A DNA stretch of 64,000 nt, taken from NCBI GenBank assembly GCA_020625875.1, contig JAHLAX010000048.1, positions 1 through 64,000 of the forward strand. Reading direction: 5' to 3'. The notes beneath the pieces were generated by a model that saw only the letters and a list, made by a program, of their open reading frames with translations, was not told where the DNA came from and made no database searches. Position 1 is the first letter of the stretch. Each line of letters starts with the position of its first letter. The position numbers were made by a program, and so were the translations under genes. Positions 33,558 through 43,724 of this stretch are shown in pieces. This stretch comes from a bacterium (GTDB lineage: Bacteria; Bacillota; Clostridia; Oscillospirales; Acutalibacteraceae).

Positions 33558-34382
33558 ATGGATTCAATGAAACCAAGGTTACTGACCGCCGCGATTGGAA
33601 TTCCCGCGGCGATACTGGTGCTTTTGCTGGGAGAAGTGTTTCACTTTATTCTGTTCTTGGTAATCGGCGCCTTTAACGTAGTTATGATTTTAGAGTACCT
33701 TGCCGCGAAACAACTGCATAAGAATATGAAGCTGTTTATTCCCTGTGCGATCTACGCGTTTGCGCAGCCTACATTGCTCCATTTTCATCTCAACTTACTT
33801 ACACCGTATCTATTTGTGTTCACTTTGTTCGTTATGATGATACTATTCCATAAGGAAATCAGCTTTTCGGACGCGGCGTTTGTAACGCTCGGAACAATTA
33901 TTATTGTTTTTGGTATGACCTCTATACTTGTCGTACCCGACAGAATACACGGATATTATATTTTGTTCTTTATTATTACTCTTGGCATTCCTTGGATCGC
34001 TGACGGCGGCGCGTATTTTACGGGCGTCTTTCTAGGCAAGCATAAGCTGTGTCCCGAAATCAGCCCCAAAAAGACAATCGAAGGTTTTTTAGGCGGCACT
34101 GCCTTTTGTATTGTATCCGCGCTTGTTATCGCTTTAGTGTTTAACTCTATTTCTATGACATTAAAGCTTAATATATGGATTATGCTGCTTTTAGGTGTGC
34201 TTATAAGTGTTGTTTCGGTTATCGGTGATTTATCATTCTCGCTGATTAAACGTTCCTGTGGTATAAAAGATTTCGGTTCGTTTTTTCCAGGACACGGCGG
34301 AGTGCTTGACCGCTTTGACAGCGTAATCTTTACAGCTCCCGTAGTGTTCTTTATTGCAAAATTCTTACCTTTGCTTGCATAA
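33558..34382 (+). CDS. cdsA: Phosphatidate cytidylyltransferase
   Basis: CdsA makes CDP-diacylglycerol for phospholipid synthesis. The 274-residue membrane protein has about seven or eight helices. It carries the family signature SLIKRSCGIKDFGSFFPGHGG followed by DRFDS near the C-terminus. Start ATG follows AAAGGATG. Fifteen bases separate it from dxr. Confidence 0.95.
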   Translation: MDSMKPRLLTAAIGIPAAILVLLLGEVFHFILFLVIGAFNVVMILEYLAAKQLHKNMKLFIPCAIYAFAQPTLLHFHLNLLTPYLFVFTLFVMMILFHKEISFSDAAFVTLGTIIIVFGMTSILVVPDRIHGYYILFFIITLGIPWIADGGAYFTGVFLGKHKLCPEISPKKTIEGFLGGTAFCIVSALVIALVFNSISMTLKLNIWIMLLLGVLISVVSVIGDLSFSLIKRSCGIKDFGSFFPGHGGVLDRFDSVIFTAPVVFFIAKFLPLLA

Positions 34383-34397
34383 ATAAAAAGGTGTTTT

Positions 34398-35543
34398 ATG
34401 GTTAAAAATATTAGTATTCTCGGGTCTACGGGTTCAATCGGAACTCAGGCTCTTGATGTTGCCGATAAGCTTGATTTAAAGGTTACGGCAATTACCGCAA
34501 ATACAAATATCAAAACTCTCGAAGAGCAGGTGCGCAAATACGAGCCTGCTCTCGCGGTTGTTTTTGACGAGAGTAAATATTCTCAATTTAAGTCCAATAT
34601 AGCCGATACAAATACAAAAGTATCTGCGGGAATGGACGGACTCATTGAAGCGGCTACCCAAAATAACGCCGATTTAATCTTGAATTCCGTAGTAGGGATG
34701 GTCGGGCTTTTGCCGACTATAGCAGCGGCTAACGCTAAAAAAGACATAGCTCTCGCTAACAAAGAAACTTTAGTCGCGGGCGGCAGTCTGGTTATGAAGG
34801 CTGTTAGCGACAACGGTGTTAATCTTTATCCTGTAGACAGCGAGCATTCAGCTATTTTTCAGTGTCTTCAGGGCTGTCCTGAAAAGAAAGCGTTAAAAAG
34901 ACTTATTCTAACAGCTTCCGGCGGTCCTTTCTTTGGCAAAAAAGCCGAGGAACTTAAAAATGTTACAGTCGAGCAGGCGCTGAATCACCCAAACTGGGAT
35001 ATGGGCGCAAAAATTACCATCGACTCCGCTACAATGATGAATAAAGGTCTAGAGATTATTGAAGCTTCGTGGCTGTTTGATATGCCTGCCGATAAAATTG
35101 ACGTTGTTGTTCATCGCGAGAGTGTCATTCATTCTATGATTGAGTATGTTGATAACTCGGTAATCGCTCAGCTCGGAGTGCCTGATATGCGTATACCGAT
35201 TCAGTACGCCATAACCTATCCCAATCGTTTTGAATCACCTGTAAATCAGCTCAATCTTACAGATTACGCGAAGCTCACCTTCTTTGAGCCCGATTATGAC
35301 GCGTTTAAATGCCTCAGAGCTTGTAAACAGGCTATTGAAAGAGGCGGTTTGTGCGCCGCGGCGGCTAACGGCGCCAACGAAGTAGCCAACAAGCTCTTCC
35401 GCGACGGGAAGATTTCCTTTCTCGATATTGGCGACCTTGTTATGGATGCTATGCTCAGACAGGATAACATCAGCGCCAAAACTGTTGATGATGTTCTCAC
35501 GGCTGATAAAAACGCCCGTGATTATGTTTTGAGTAATATATAA
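34398..35543 (+). CDS. dxr: 1-deoxy-D-xylulose 5-phosphate reductoisomerase
   Basis: Dxr makes MEP, the first committed step of the MEP isoprenoid pathway. The 381-residue protein has the NADPH-binding GSTGSIGTQALD, the metal-binding PVDSEHSAIFQCL, SGGPFFGKK, and HPNWDMGAKITIDSATMMNKGLE (quoted in part). All catalytic landmarks are present at normal length. Start ATG follows AAAAGGTG. Confidence 0.97.
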   Translation: MVKNISILGSTGSIGTQALDVADKLDLKVTAITANTNIKTLEEQVRKYEPALAVVFDESKYSQFKSNIADTNTKVSAGMDGLIEAATQNNADLILNSVVGMVGLLPTIAAANAKKDIALANKETLVAGGSLVMKAVSDNGVNLYPVDSEHSAIFQCLQGCPEKKALKRLILTASGGPFFGKKAEELKNVTVEQALNHPNWDMGAKITIDSATMMNKGLEIIEASWLFDMPADKIDVVVHRESVIHSMIEYVDNSVIAQLGVPDMRIPIQYAITYPNRFESPVNQLNLTDYAKLTFFEPDYDAFKCLRACKQAIERGGLCAAAANGANEVANKLFRDGKISFLDIGDLVMDAMLRQDNISAKTVDDVLTADKNARDYVLSNI

Positions 35544-35558
35544 ATTGGAGTGACTACG

Positions 35559-36920
35559 TTGTTATCTGTATTAACTACAATAGCATTAATTATTATAGGT
35601 GTTCTTCTGTTCTTGTTGATTATATTTTTCCATGAGGGCGGGCACTTTATCGCGGCTAAAAAGAGCGGAGTTCAGGTCAACGAGTTTTCGCTTGGTATGG
35701 GTCCCAAGATAATCAGCTTCAAAAAGGGCGAAACTCAGTATTCTCTCAGATTGCTCCCTATAGGCGGTTACTGCGCTATGGAGGGCGAGGATGAGGAGAG
35801 CGATAACCCCCGCGCGTTTAATAACGCGAAAGTTTGGAAGCGTATGATTATTATAATCGCCGGCGCTGTTATGAACATTTTGCTCGGGTTTATTATGATG
35901 TTCGCGATTGTAGTTCAGAGCCCTGAATATTCCTCGACTACTGTCGCGGGTTTTTCGGAGGTTGCTTTTTCAGCGAACAGCGGCCTTCAAAAAGGCGATA
36001 AGTTTACAAAGATTAATAACTATTCAATAAACACATCTCAAGATATGTCTTTCGCTATAGCGACAATCAAGTGTCAGAAGGTTGACGGTTCAACAGTCAC
36101 GATTTATAAAGAGGATTGTACGCTCAATCTCTGCGCTTTTTACGGCGAATTATACAGCGATGAGGACTTCGCTAAAAACAAAAAACAACTTGATAAAGTG
36201 TATAAGATTCTTACCGAAGGCGTCTCAAAGATTAACGCTGCTAAAACAAAAGCTGAGGCTGATAAACTCTACAAAGAGTGTTTTAACAAAATGAAATTAG
36301 CCTCGGGTAAGATGGATTATAAGATACCCGAAATAAAAGAGAGAAAAACTCGTCAGCGTTTTACAACAGACGCGGAGGTAATACGCGACGGTAAAAATAT
36401 AGAACTTAAGAATCTTCAGTTCTACACTTATCTTAAGAGTAAGGACGACAAAGAACCGTCAGTCTCGATAGACTTCTATGTTGAGCCGATTAAAAAGACC
36501 TTTGGTACTGTTATTGAACAGACAGGAGCTCAGACTGTCAGCACTATCAGAATGGTCTGGTCGTCAATCATCGGGCTGATTCAAGGTCAGTTCTCGTTCA
36601 AGGATATTTCAGGTCCTGTAGGAGCGGCTTCGGCTATTACACAGGTAGCGTCCGAAGGCTTAAAAACAGGCTTTGGCGACGCGGTCAATAACATTCTTTA
36701 TGTTATGATGATTATTACGGTTAACTTAGGAATATTCAATATGCTTCCGTTCCCCGCGCTCGACGGCGGACGCTTCCTCTTCCTGTTGATTGAGGCGATA
36801 TTCCGCAAACCTATTCCGCGCAAGGTCGAGAAAATTGTTAACGCTGTAGGTTTGATATTATTGCTTGGGTTTATGGCGGTTATCACTTTTAAGGATGTAT
36901 TTCAGCTTATCTGGAAATAA
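35559..36920 (+). CDS. rseP: RseP/SpoIVFB-type site-2 protease
   Basis: This is an intramembrane zinc metalloprotease of the RseP (M50) family. TTG 35559, eight bases after GGAG, fits better than GTG 35550, which would abut that site. The first helix carries the active site FFHEGGHFIAAKK, and the second zinc ligand region is MLPFPALDGGRF near the C-terminus. At about 453 residues it is longer than many homologues. The extra length lies in the PDZ region: a Lys-rich, helical stretch (about residues 200-285) interrupts the PDZ core. Its place between dxr and ispG is the normal one. The substrate, probably an anti-sigma factor, is unknown. Confidence 0.9.
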   Translation: MLSVLTTIALIIIGVLLFLLIIFFHEGGHFIAAKKSGVQVNEFSLGMGPKIISFKKGETQYSLRLLPIGGYCAMEGEDEESDNPRAFNNAKVWKRMIIIIAGAVMNILLGFIMMFAIVVQSPEYSSTTVAGFSEVAFSANSGLQKGDKFTKINNYSINTSQDMSFAIATIKCQKVDGSTVTIYKEDCTLNLCAFYGELYSDEDFAKNKKQLDKVYKILTEGVSKINAAKTKAEADKLYKECFNKMKLASGKMDYKIPEIKERKTRQRFTTDAEVIRDGKNIELKNLQFYTYLKSKDDKEPSVSIDFYVEPIKKTFGTVIEQTGAQTVSTIRMVWSSIIGLIQGQFSFKDISGPVGAASAITQVASEGLKTGFGDAVNNILYVMMIITVNLGIFNMLPFPALDGGRFLFLLIEAIFRKPIPRKVEKIVNAVGLILLLGFMAVITFKDVFQLIWK

Positions 36921-36931
36921 CGGAGGACGTT

Positions 36932-37987
36932 ATGGGTAGTAAAAACACAGTGAAAATCGGGAATATTTCAATTGGCGGCGATAATAAAATCGCAGTACAG
37001 TCAATGCTCAATATTCCCGCTGATGATATAGAAAACAGCGTCAGACAGGCAAAAGAGCTGGAACAAGCGGGTTGCGAGATTATCCGCGCGGCAATCCCTA
37101 ATATGGACGCGGTAAAGCTCATTCCCGCGCTTAAAGAGGCGGTAAGCGTACCTATAGTCGCTGACATTCATTTTGATTACAGGCTCGCTTTGGAATCGGT
37201 TGCGGCGGGTGTTGATAAAATTCGCATCAATCCTGGCAATATCGGCTCTGACGATAGGGTAAAGGCTGTCGCTGACGCGTGCAAGGCTAACAGTATTCCC
37301 ATAAGAATCGGCGTTAACAGCGGCTCTGTTGAGAAAGAAATTCTCGCTAAATACGGCTCGCCTACACCTGAGGCTCTTGTCGAAAGCGCTTTGTATCACG
37401 CTTCTTTACTTGAAAAATTTGACTTTAACGATATTGTGCTTTCGATGAAAAGCTCTACAGTTAGCTCAATGATAAAAGCATATGAGCTCGCTTATGAGCG
37501 CTGCGATTATCCGCTACACCTCGGTGTTACCGAGGCGGGCACAGAGCGTATGGGTTTGATAAAGTCCGCCGCGGGTATTGGTTCGCTTCTGCTCAGAGGT
37601 ATAGGCGATACAATCAGGGTTTCGCTCACTGCCGACCCTGTTCGTGAAGTTTACGCCGCGCGTGATATTCTAAAAGCGCTCGATATAGAAAAGGGTGGAG
37701 TTCAGCTCGTGTCCTGCCCGACATGCGGCAGAACAAAGGTGGACCTTATATCCTTGGCTAATGAAGTTGAGGAACGATTAAAAGACTGTAAGCTGAATAT
37801 TAAAGTCGCTGTTATGGGCTGTGTTGTTAACGGACCAGGTGAGGCTCGAGAGGCTGATTATGGTATCGCCGGCGGCGACGGTAACGGTCTTGTGTTTAAA
37901 AAAGGAGAAATACTATACAAGGTTCCCGAGGATAAGCTTGTTGACGCCTTGTTAGATGAAATAGAGAAAGAGTATGGCAAAGTTTAA
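36932..37987 (+). CDS. ispG: 4-hydroxy-3-methylbut-2-en-1-yl diphosphate synthase
   Basis: IspG converts MEcPP to HMBPP in the MEP pathway. The 351-residue iron-sulphur enzyme begins VKIGNISIGGDNKIAVQSM. It has the cluster cysteines in VSCPTCGRTKVD and GCVVNGPGEA. It has the short bacterial form without an extra domain. Start ATG follows AACGGAGGACGTT. The last 14 bases overlap the start of polC. Confidence 0.97.
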   Translation: MGSKNTVKIGNISIGGDNKIAVQSMLNIPADDIENSVRQAKELEQAGCEIIRAAIPNMDAVKLIPALKEAVSVPIVADIHFDYRLALESVAAGVDKIRINPGNIGSDDRVKAVADACKANSIPIRIGVNSGSVEKEILAKYGSPTPEALVESALYHASLLEKFDFNDIVLSMKSSTVSSMIKAYELAYERCDYPLHLGVTEAGTERMGLIKSAAGIGSLLLRGIGDTIRVSLTADPVREVYAARDILKALDIEKGGVQLVSCPTCGRTKVDLISLANEVEERLKDCKLNIKVAVMGCVVNGPGEAREADYGIAGGDGNGLVFKKGEILYKVPEDKLVDALLDEIEKEYGKV

Positions 37988-40900
37988 GGAAGTATTTGAA
38001 AATTTTATCGACCAAAATTCAATAGATTCAACGATACTCGACGCTTCCGTAAAAAGGGTAAATACCAACGCTTCGTTGAGAACCGCTACGGTATATCTTG
38101 ATTTGGACAAGCTTGTCACCAGAAAAGCTCTTCATAACGCCGAGAACGCTCTGAAAAAATCAAGGCTCGCGCTTATTAAAGCTGAGATTAAACCGTGTTT
38201 TAATAAAGACTTGTTTTCCGCTGATTATTTTGGAGAGCTTGTTGAGGAACTTAAAATCAAAATCCCCCGAATCAACGGAACTTTCGGAAACTCCGAAACT
38301 GATTTTGACGGTGAGGTTCTGAATATTACGCTTAAAAACGGCGGAAAGGCTCTGCTCGACAGTGTAAAATTTAAGGCTGAGCTTTCAAAGCTTGTTATGG
38401 ATGAGTTCGGTCTTTCTATTCACGTTACATACAGCGGAGTAACCGAGCTTGACGGAGACAGCGAGGAGTATCTTGAATTCCAGCAGAATACTGAGAAGAA
38501 GCTCCAGCGTGAAAGTCTCGAAAAAATTGTTGAGATATTTGAGGATGAAAAAGAATCCGCTGTCGCTTCTGCTCAGAAGAGAGCGGACAACGTTAAATCC
38601 GAGATAGAAGTCCGCAAGGGTGAGTTTTTAAAACCTCAGATTATAAAAAGCTCAATCAGACCTCTTTACGGCAGAGTTAATAAGACAAAGCTCATCCCGA
38701 TTGAAAAGGTTGAGTACGATTCGGGAAAGGTGGCTGTATGGGGCGATGTTATCCAGGTTACCAAAAAGGTTACCCGCTCGGGTGATAAAAACATTTTTAC
38801 TATTGATATTACTGACTATACCAACTCAATTACCGTTAAGGTCTTTGGACCTATTAATCAGACAGCTGTTGTAGATAAAATTAAAAGCGGTGACGCTATA
38901 GTTGTCAACGGTGATGTTGAGTTCGATAAGTACGCGGGCGGTGTTGTAATTAACGCCAGAAGCATTAGTACGGTGCAAAAGGTTAAAGTAGTTGATAACG
39001 CGCCAAAAAAGCGTGTTGAGCTTCACCTTCATACAAATATGTCCCAGATGGACGGTATGACTTCCGCTGAAGATTTAATCAAAAGAGCCGCTTCATGGGG
39101 ACATCCCGCTATAGCAATTACCGATCACGGTGTTGCTCAGGCATTCCCCGAGGCTATGAATACAGCCAAAGCTCTTAATAAAGATGAACAAAAAATTAAG
39201 ATAATTTACGGCACAGAGGCTTATTTTATAGACGACCTTGTAGATTCTGTATCAGGCAAAGCGTCTGGCAGCCTTGACGGTACTTTTATATGCTTTGATA
39301 TAGAAACGACAGGCTTGTCCGCTAAGAACGATAAAATCACAGAAATCGGCGCTGTTAAAATTGAAAACGGCGTTGTTGTAGATACGTTCTCCACATTCGC
39401 TAATCCCGAGATGCCGATTCCCGCTAAAATCACTCAGCTAACGGGAATAACAGATTCTATGGTTAAAGACGCTCCATCTCAATCTGAGGCTGTAAAAGCG
39501 TTTCTTGACTTTGCGGGCGATAACGTTCTTGTGGCTCATAACGCTCCTTTTGATACTGGCTTTATCAGAGTTGCGTGTGAGAATATGGGCGTACCTTATA
39601 ACCTTACCGCCATAGACACCGTTGTTATTTGTCGTTCAATTCTTAAAGATATTAAGAACTGCAAGCTTGATACAGTCGCGAAATATCTGCGTCTGGGTGA
39701 TTTTAATCATCACAGAGCTAAGGATGACGCTGAAATGCTCGCTAGTATATTTGTTGAGCTTTGCCGCAGATTAAAAGATGATTACAATATTTATGACGTA
39801 AGCGAGATAAATACTAAGATTGAGGGCGGCGACTACAAAAAGCTGCCCACCTATCATCAGATTATTCTTGTTAAGAATCTGACTGGTCTTAAGAATCTTT
39901 ATAAGCTTATTTCATCAAGTCATCTCGATTATTTTTATAAAAAGCCCAGAATTCCGAAGTCTTTGCTTGTTGAGCACAGAGAAGGGCTGTTAATCGGTTC
40001 CGCGTGTGAGGCGGGGCAGCTTATGAGGGCTATCATCGGCGGTAAACCTAAGGATGAAATTCGTAAGATTGCCAAGTTTCATGACTATCTTGAGATTCAG
40101 CCGACAGGTAATAACGCCTTTCTGTTGAGAAACGGCATTTGTAAGTCACAGGCTGACTTGGAGGATTTGAACCGACGTGTCGTTAAACTCGGCGAGGAGC
40201 TGAATATTCCCGTTGTAGCGACCTGCGACGTTCACTTTATGGACCCGACAGACGCGGATTTCAGAATGATACTACAGGCGGGACAGGGCTATACTGACGC
40301 TCAGCAGCAAGCTCCGCTTTATTATCGGACAACTCAGGAAATGCTCGAGGAGTTTAGTTATCTCGGTGAGGAAAAGGCGTATGAGATAGTTGTTGAAAAT
40401 ACAAACAAGATTGCTGATTCTATCGAGAACATTCAGCCGATTCCCGACGGCAACTATCCTCCGTTTATTGAAGGCGCCGAGCAGCAGCTCATAGATATTA
40501 CATGGGAAAGAACCAAGAAAAAGTACGGTGACCCTGTTCCCGAGATTGTCGCTAAACGCCTTGAAAAGGAATTAAACTCAATTACAAAATACGGCTATTC
40601 TGTGCTTTATATGACAGCGCAGAAGCTCGTAGCCGATAGTGAGGCTCACGGGTATCTTGTCGGCTCGCGAGGCAGTGTAGGCTCCTCGTTTGTCGCGACA
40701 ATGTCTGGTATCTCTGAGGTAAATCCGCTTTGTCCTCATTATGTTTGTCCGAAATGTAAGCACAGCGAGTTTTTTGAGCGCGGAGAGTACGGCTCGGGCT
40801 TTGATATGCCGCCCAAAGATTGTCCCGAATGCGGAACTGCTATGGACCGTGACGGTCACGAGATTCCGTTTGAGACCTTTCTTGGTTTCAAGGGCGACAA

Positions 40901-42341
40901 GGTTCCCGATATTGACCTCAACTTCAGCGGCGAGTACCAGTCAAAGGCTCATCGTTACACAGAGGAGCTTTTCGGCAGAGACCACGTTTTTAAGGCGGGG
41001 ACAATTTCAACAGTTGCTGATAAAACAGCTATAGGTTTTGTGCGTAAATTCGCTGAAGAAAACGGTAAGATATACCATAAAGCCGAAGAAAACCGTCTCG
41101 CTATCGGTTGTACCGACATCAAGCGTACCACAGGTCAGCACCCAGGTGGAATGGTTGTTGTACCGAAGGGATATGAGATTTACGATTTCTGTCCTGTTCA
41201 GCATCCCGCTAATGATGTAAATTCAGATAATATAACAACTCACTTCGACTTCCATTCTATTCACGATACAATCACCAAGCTTGACGAACTCGGACATGAT
41301 TCTCCAACCATTTATCATTATCTTGAGCAGTTTACTGGTATTCCCGTAATGGATGTAAGTATGAGTGACCCCGAGGTTATGTCACTCTTTGAGTCGCCGA
41401 AGGCTTTGGGTGTTACTGCTGAAGATATTGACTGTGAGCTCGGAACGCTGTTTTTACCTGAATGCGGCACTCCGTTTACTCTTAAGATGATTTCCGAGGC
41501 TAAGCCAAAGACCTTCTCTGACTTGCTTCAAATCTCGGGTCTTTCTCACGGTACAGATGTATGGAACGGCAACGCTCAGGATCTTATCAAGAACGGTACC
41601 TGCACAATTTCAGAAGTTATCGGTACTCGTGACTCGATTATGACCTATCTTATGCACAAAGGTCTTGACCCGAGTATGGCGTTTAAGATAATGGAAATTA
41701 CTCGAAAGGGTAAAGCCTCTAAAATGTTTAACGAGGAACACTACGAGGCTTTTAAAAAAAATAATGTTCCTCAGTGGTATGTCGATTCCTGTCTCAAAAT
41801 CAAGTATATGTTCCCGAAGGCTCATGCCGCGGCGTATATGATTTCAGCTTTGAGATACGGTTGGTATAAAGTTCATCGTCCCGTAGAATTCTACGCCGCT
41901 TACTTTACCGTGCGTCACGATAACTTTGACGGTCTGACTGTTATGAAGGGCAGAGCGGCTGTTAAAGAAAAGATAAAGACAATCAAGAATATGGGGTATG
42001 ACGCTACCGCTAAGGACAGCGCGGAGCTTGATACTTTTATCAAAGTCAACGAAATGCTCGCCAGAGGGGTAGAGGTGCTTCCGATTGATATTTATAAATC
42101 CGAAGCTAATATCTTTAAAATAGAGGATGGGAAAATCAGACTCCCGTTCTCTGTACTCCCAGGAATCGGCGAGAGCGCCGCTATAAGCCTTGCTGAGGCG
42201 GGCAAGAGCGGAGAATATCTCTCGCTAGAGGATATGCAGATGAAAACAAAAGCGTCAAAATCTGTTATTGACGCGCTCAAAGAGTGCGGCGCGACAGGCG
42301 ATTTGCCCGACAGCGCGCAGATGTCCTTGTTTGGAATATAG
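37974..42341 (+). CDS. polC: DNA polymerase III alpha subunit, PolC type
   Basis: PolC is the main replicative polymerase of low-GC Gram-positives. The 1455-residue protein has an N-terminal region, an OB fold (about residues 235-325) and a PHP domain starting RVELHLHTNMSQMDG near 346. An inserted DEDD proofreading exonuclease follows (FDIETTGL at about 440, later HNAPFDTGF and HRAKDDAEM). A zinc-binding pair (CPKC, CPEC) lies near 920-955 and the polymerase acidic pair VPDIDLNFSG at about 978. All domains are intact. It overlaps ispG by 14 bases. Confidence 0.98.
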   Translation: MAKFKEVFENFIDQNSIDSTILDASVKRVNTNASLRTATVYLDLDKLVTRKALHNAENALKKSRLALIKAEIKPCFNKDLFSADYFGELVEELKIKIPRINGTFGNSETDFDGEVLNITLKNGGKALLDSVKFKAELSKLVMDEFGLSIHVTYSGVTELDGDSEEYLEFQQNTEKKLQRESLEKIVEIFEDEKESAVASAQKRADNVKSEIEVRKGEFLKPQIIKSSIRPLYGRVNKTKLIPIEKVEYDSGKVAVWGDVIQVTKKVTRSGDKNIFTIDITDYTNSITVKVFGPINQTAVVDKIKSGDAIVVNGDVEFDKYAGGVVINARSISTVQKVKVVDNAPKKRVELHLHTNMSQMDGMTSAEDLIKRAASWGHPAIAITDHGVAQAFPEAMNTAKALNKDEQKIKIIYGTEAYFIDDLVDSVSGKASGSLDGTFICFDIETTGLSAKNDKITEIGAVKIENGVVVDTFSTFANPEMPIPAKITQLTGITDSMVKDAPSQSEAVKAFLDFAGDNVLVAHNAPFDTGFIRVACENMGVPYNLTAIDTVVICRSILKDIKNCKLDTVAKYLRLGDFNHHRAKDDAEMLASIFVELCRRLKDDYNIYDVSEINTKIEGGDYKKLPTYHQIILVKNLTGLKNLYKLISSSHLDYFYKKPRIPKSLLVEHREGLLIGSACEAGQLMRAIIGGKPKDEIRKIAKFHDYLEIQPTGNNAFLLRNGICKSQADLEDLNRRVVKLGEELNIPVVATCDVHFMDPTDADFRMILQAGQGYTDAQQQAPLYYRTTQEMLEEFSYLGEEKAYEIVVENTNKIADSIENIQPIPDGNYPPFIEGAEQQLIDITWERTKKKYGDPVPEIVAKRLEKELNSITKYGYSVLYMTAQKLVADSEAHGYLVGSRGSVGSSFVATMSGISEVNPLCPHYVCPKCKHSEFFERGEYGSGFDMPPKDCPECGTAMDRDGHEIPFETFLGFKGDKVPDIDLNFSGEYQSKAHRYTEELFGRDHVFKAGTISTVADKTAIGFVRKFAEENGKIYHKAEENRLAIGCTDIKRTTGQHPGGMVVVPKGYEIYDFCPVQHPANDVNSDNITTHFDFHSIHDTITKLDELGHDSPTIYHYLEQFTGIPVMDVSMSDPEVMSLFESPKALGVTAEDIDCELGTLFLPECGTPFTLKMISEAKPKTFSDLLQISGLSHGTDVWNGNAQDLIKNGTCTISEVIGTRDSIMTYLMHKGLDPSMAFKIMEITRKGKASKMFNEEHYEAFKKNNVPQWYVDSCLKIKYMFPKAHAAAYMISALRYGWYKVHRPVEFYAAYFTVRHDNFDGLTVMKGRAAVKEKIKTIKNMGYDATAKDSAELDTFIKVNEMLARGVEVLPIDIYKSEANIFKIEDGKIRLPFSVLPGIGESAAISLAEAGKSGEYLSLEDMQMKTKASKSVIDALKECGATGDLPDSAQMSLFGI

Positions 42342-42355
42342 AAAGGATTGATTAT

Positions 42356-43654
42356 ATGAAAAAACAATTCAATAAGCTCGCAGGCATATTAATCTGTATT
42401 GTTTTTGCCGTTTTCCTGCTTTACCTCAAGGATAATATGGGCAATATCTTCTCAGGGATAGGCTCGTTTTTATCAATACTTACGCCGTTTATTTACGCGT
42501 TCGGTATTGCTTATATTATGAATTTTCCGTACAGGTTTTTCCACAAGAAGGTTTTTACAAAAGTAAAAGCCAAGTGGTTCCAGAAGGTCAATAAGCCCTT
42601 GTCTTTGATTGTCACTTACGTTCTTGTATTGGGCATTATCACTCTGCTTATTGCTGTATTGGTTCCGCAGCTGAGCGAAAACCTTAACATACTTGTCAAG
42701 AAATTTCCGTCATATATCAAATCGTTTAACGCGTATACCGCCGATTTAGGCGAATGGCTGAGAGTTCATTTCGGACTTGACTTTTCAATCTTTGATAACT
42801 TCAACAAGATTGTTATTAAAAAAGCTTCCCAGATGGCTAATATGGACAGCGTCGGCAAGGTGTTCAACGCCGTTACAGGTACAATCACTGTTTTCTACAA
42901 CTGGATTATGGCGCTTGTATTATCCATCTATATGCTTGTTGAGAAGGAATTTTTGTTCAGACAGCTCAAGCGTCTTGGCGCTGCTTTCCTCCCCACAAAA
43001 TGGATGCCGACAATTTATGAAATCATCAATGTTTCCGATGAAAAATGCGGTAAGTTTTTGGTAGGTAAAATCCTCGACGCCGCGATTGTCGGTGTGCTTT
43101 GCTTTATAAGTATGATGATATTCAATCTGCCTTTCGCTCCGCTGATCAGCGTTATCATCGGTGTATGTAATATTATCCCGTTCTTCGGTCCGTTTATCGG
43201 AGCCATTCCAAGTGCTTTCCTGCTTTTCCTCGTATCGCCTTGGGATTGCCTGATATTTGTTATAATTATCTTTGTAATCCAGCAGATTGACGGCAACCTT
43301 ATTAACCCCAAAATCGTCGGTCAGTCGGTAGGTCTAATCGGATTCTGGTCGCTGTTCTCTGTTATGGTAGCAGGCGCTTTGTTCGGCATACCTGGAATGA
43401 TTCTGGGTACTCCGATTTTTGCCTCAATCTATACTCTCATCGGCAGAAAAACGCGTAAGAGAATTAATATGAAGGGCGAAAACGCCGAGCAGGTTATTAA
43501 TATGGACGTTATCAAGACAGGCAGTCTGACAAACGTTAAGAAGCGTAAAAAGGATTTGAAAAAAGAGAAGGATATACTTTTAAAGTCAGAATCCACAAAA
43601 TCTGAAGAATCCGAAAAACCTGAAGAAAGCGACAACGCTGAAAAAACAGAGTAA
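42356..43654 (+). CDS. AI-2E/PerM-family membrane transporter
   Basis: The protein is 432 residues from ATG 42356 (after GAAAGGATT). It has about seven to eight membrane helices. The AI-2E family signature is seen in GVCNIIPFFGPFIGAIPSAF and QQIDGNLINPKIVG. The C-terminal 70 residues are highly charged and Lys/Glu/Ser-rich. Family members move diverse small solutes or ions, so the substrate cannot be assigned. It follows polC by 14 bases and may be the last gene of that cluster. Confidence 0.88.
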   Translation: MKKQFNKLAGILICIVFAVFLLYLKDNMGNIFSGIGSFLSILTPFIYAFGIAYIMNFPYRFFHKKVFTKVKAKWFQKVNKPLSLIVTYVLVLGIITLLIAVLVPQLSENLNILVKKFPSYIKSFNAYTADLGEWLRVHFGLDFSIFDNFNKIVIKKASQMANMDSVGKVFNAVTGTITVFYNWIMALVLSIYMLVEKEFLFRQLKRLGAAFLPTKWMPTIYEIINVSDEKCGKFLVGKILDAAIVGVLCFISMMIFNLPFAPLISVIIGVCNIIPFFGPFIGAIPSAFLLFLVSPWDCLIFVIIIFVIQQIDGNLINPKIVGQSVGLIGFWSLFSVMVAGALFGIPGMILGTPIFASIYTLIGRKTRKRINMKGENAEQVINMDVIKTGSLTNVKKRKKDLKKEKDILLKSESTKSEESEKPEESDNAEKTE

Positions 43655-43665
43655 AACACTCAGAC

Positions 43666-43694
43666 TTGACAATAACGCTTTTATGTGTTAACAT
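43666..43694 (+). promoter_or_regulatory. SigA promoter of the histidine operon
   Basis: TTGACA (43666-43671) and TAACAT (43689-43694) are 17 bases apart. Only about 24 bases of leader precede hisZ, which rules out a histidine T-box here. Confidence 0.75.
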
Positions 43695-43695
43695 A

Positions 43696-43707
43696 TTAGC
43701 ACGCTAA
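43696..43707. promoter_or_regulatory. Perfect palindrome at the hisZ start point
   Basis: TTAGC-AC-GCTAA is a perfect 12-base dyad placed right after the -10 box, covering the expected transcription start. It is a good candidate operator for a histidine-responsive repressor (a TrpR/YerC-type regulator is one possibility). Confidence 0.5.
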
Positions 43708-43724
43708 AGCGAAGGAAAGATTTT

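Noticed and set aside
43695-43724. Histidine T-box before hisZ
   Set aside because: The leader is about 24 bases, far too short for a T-box.
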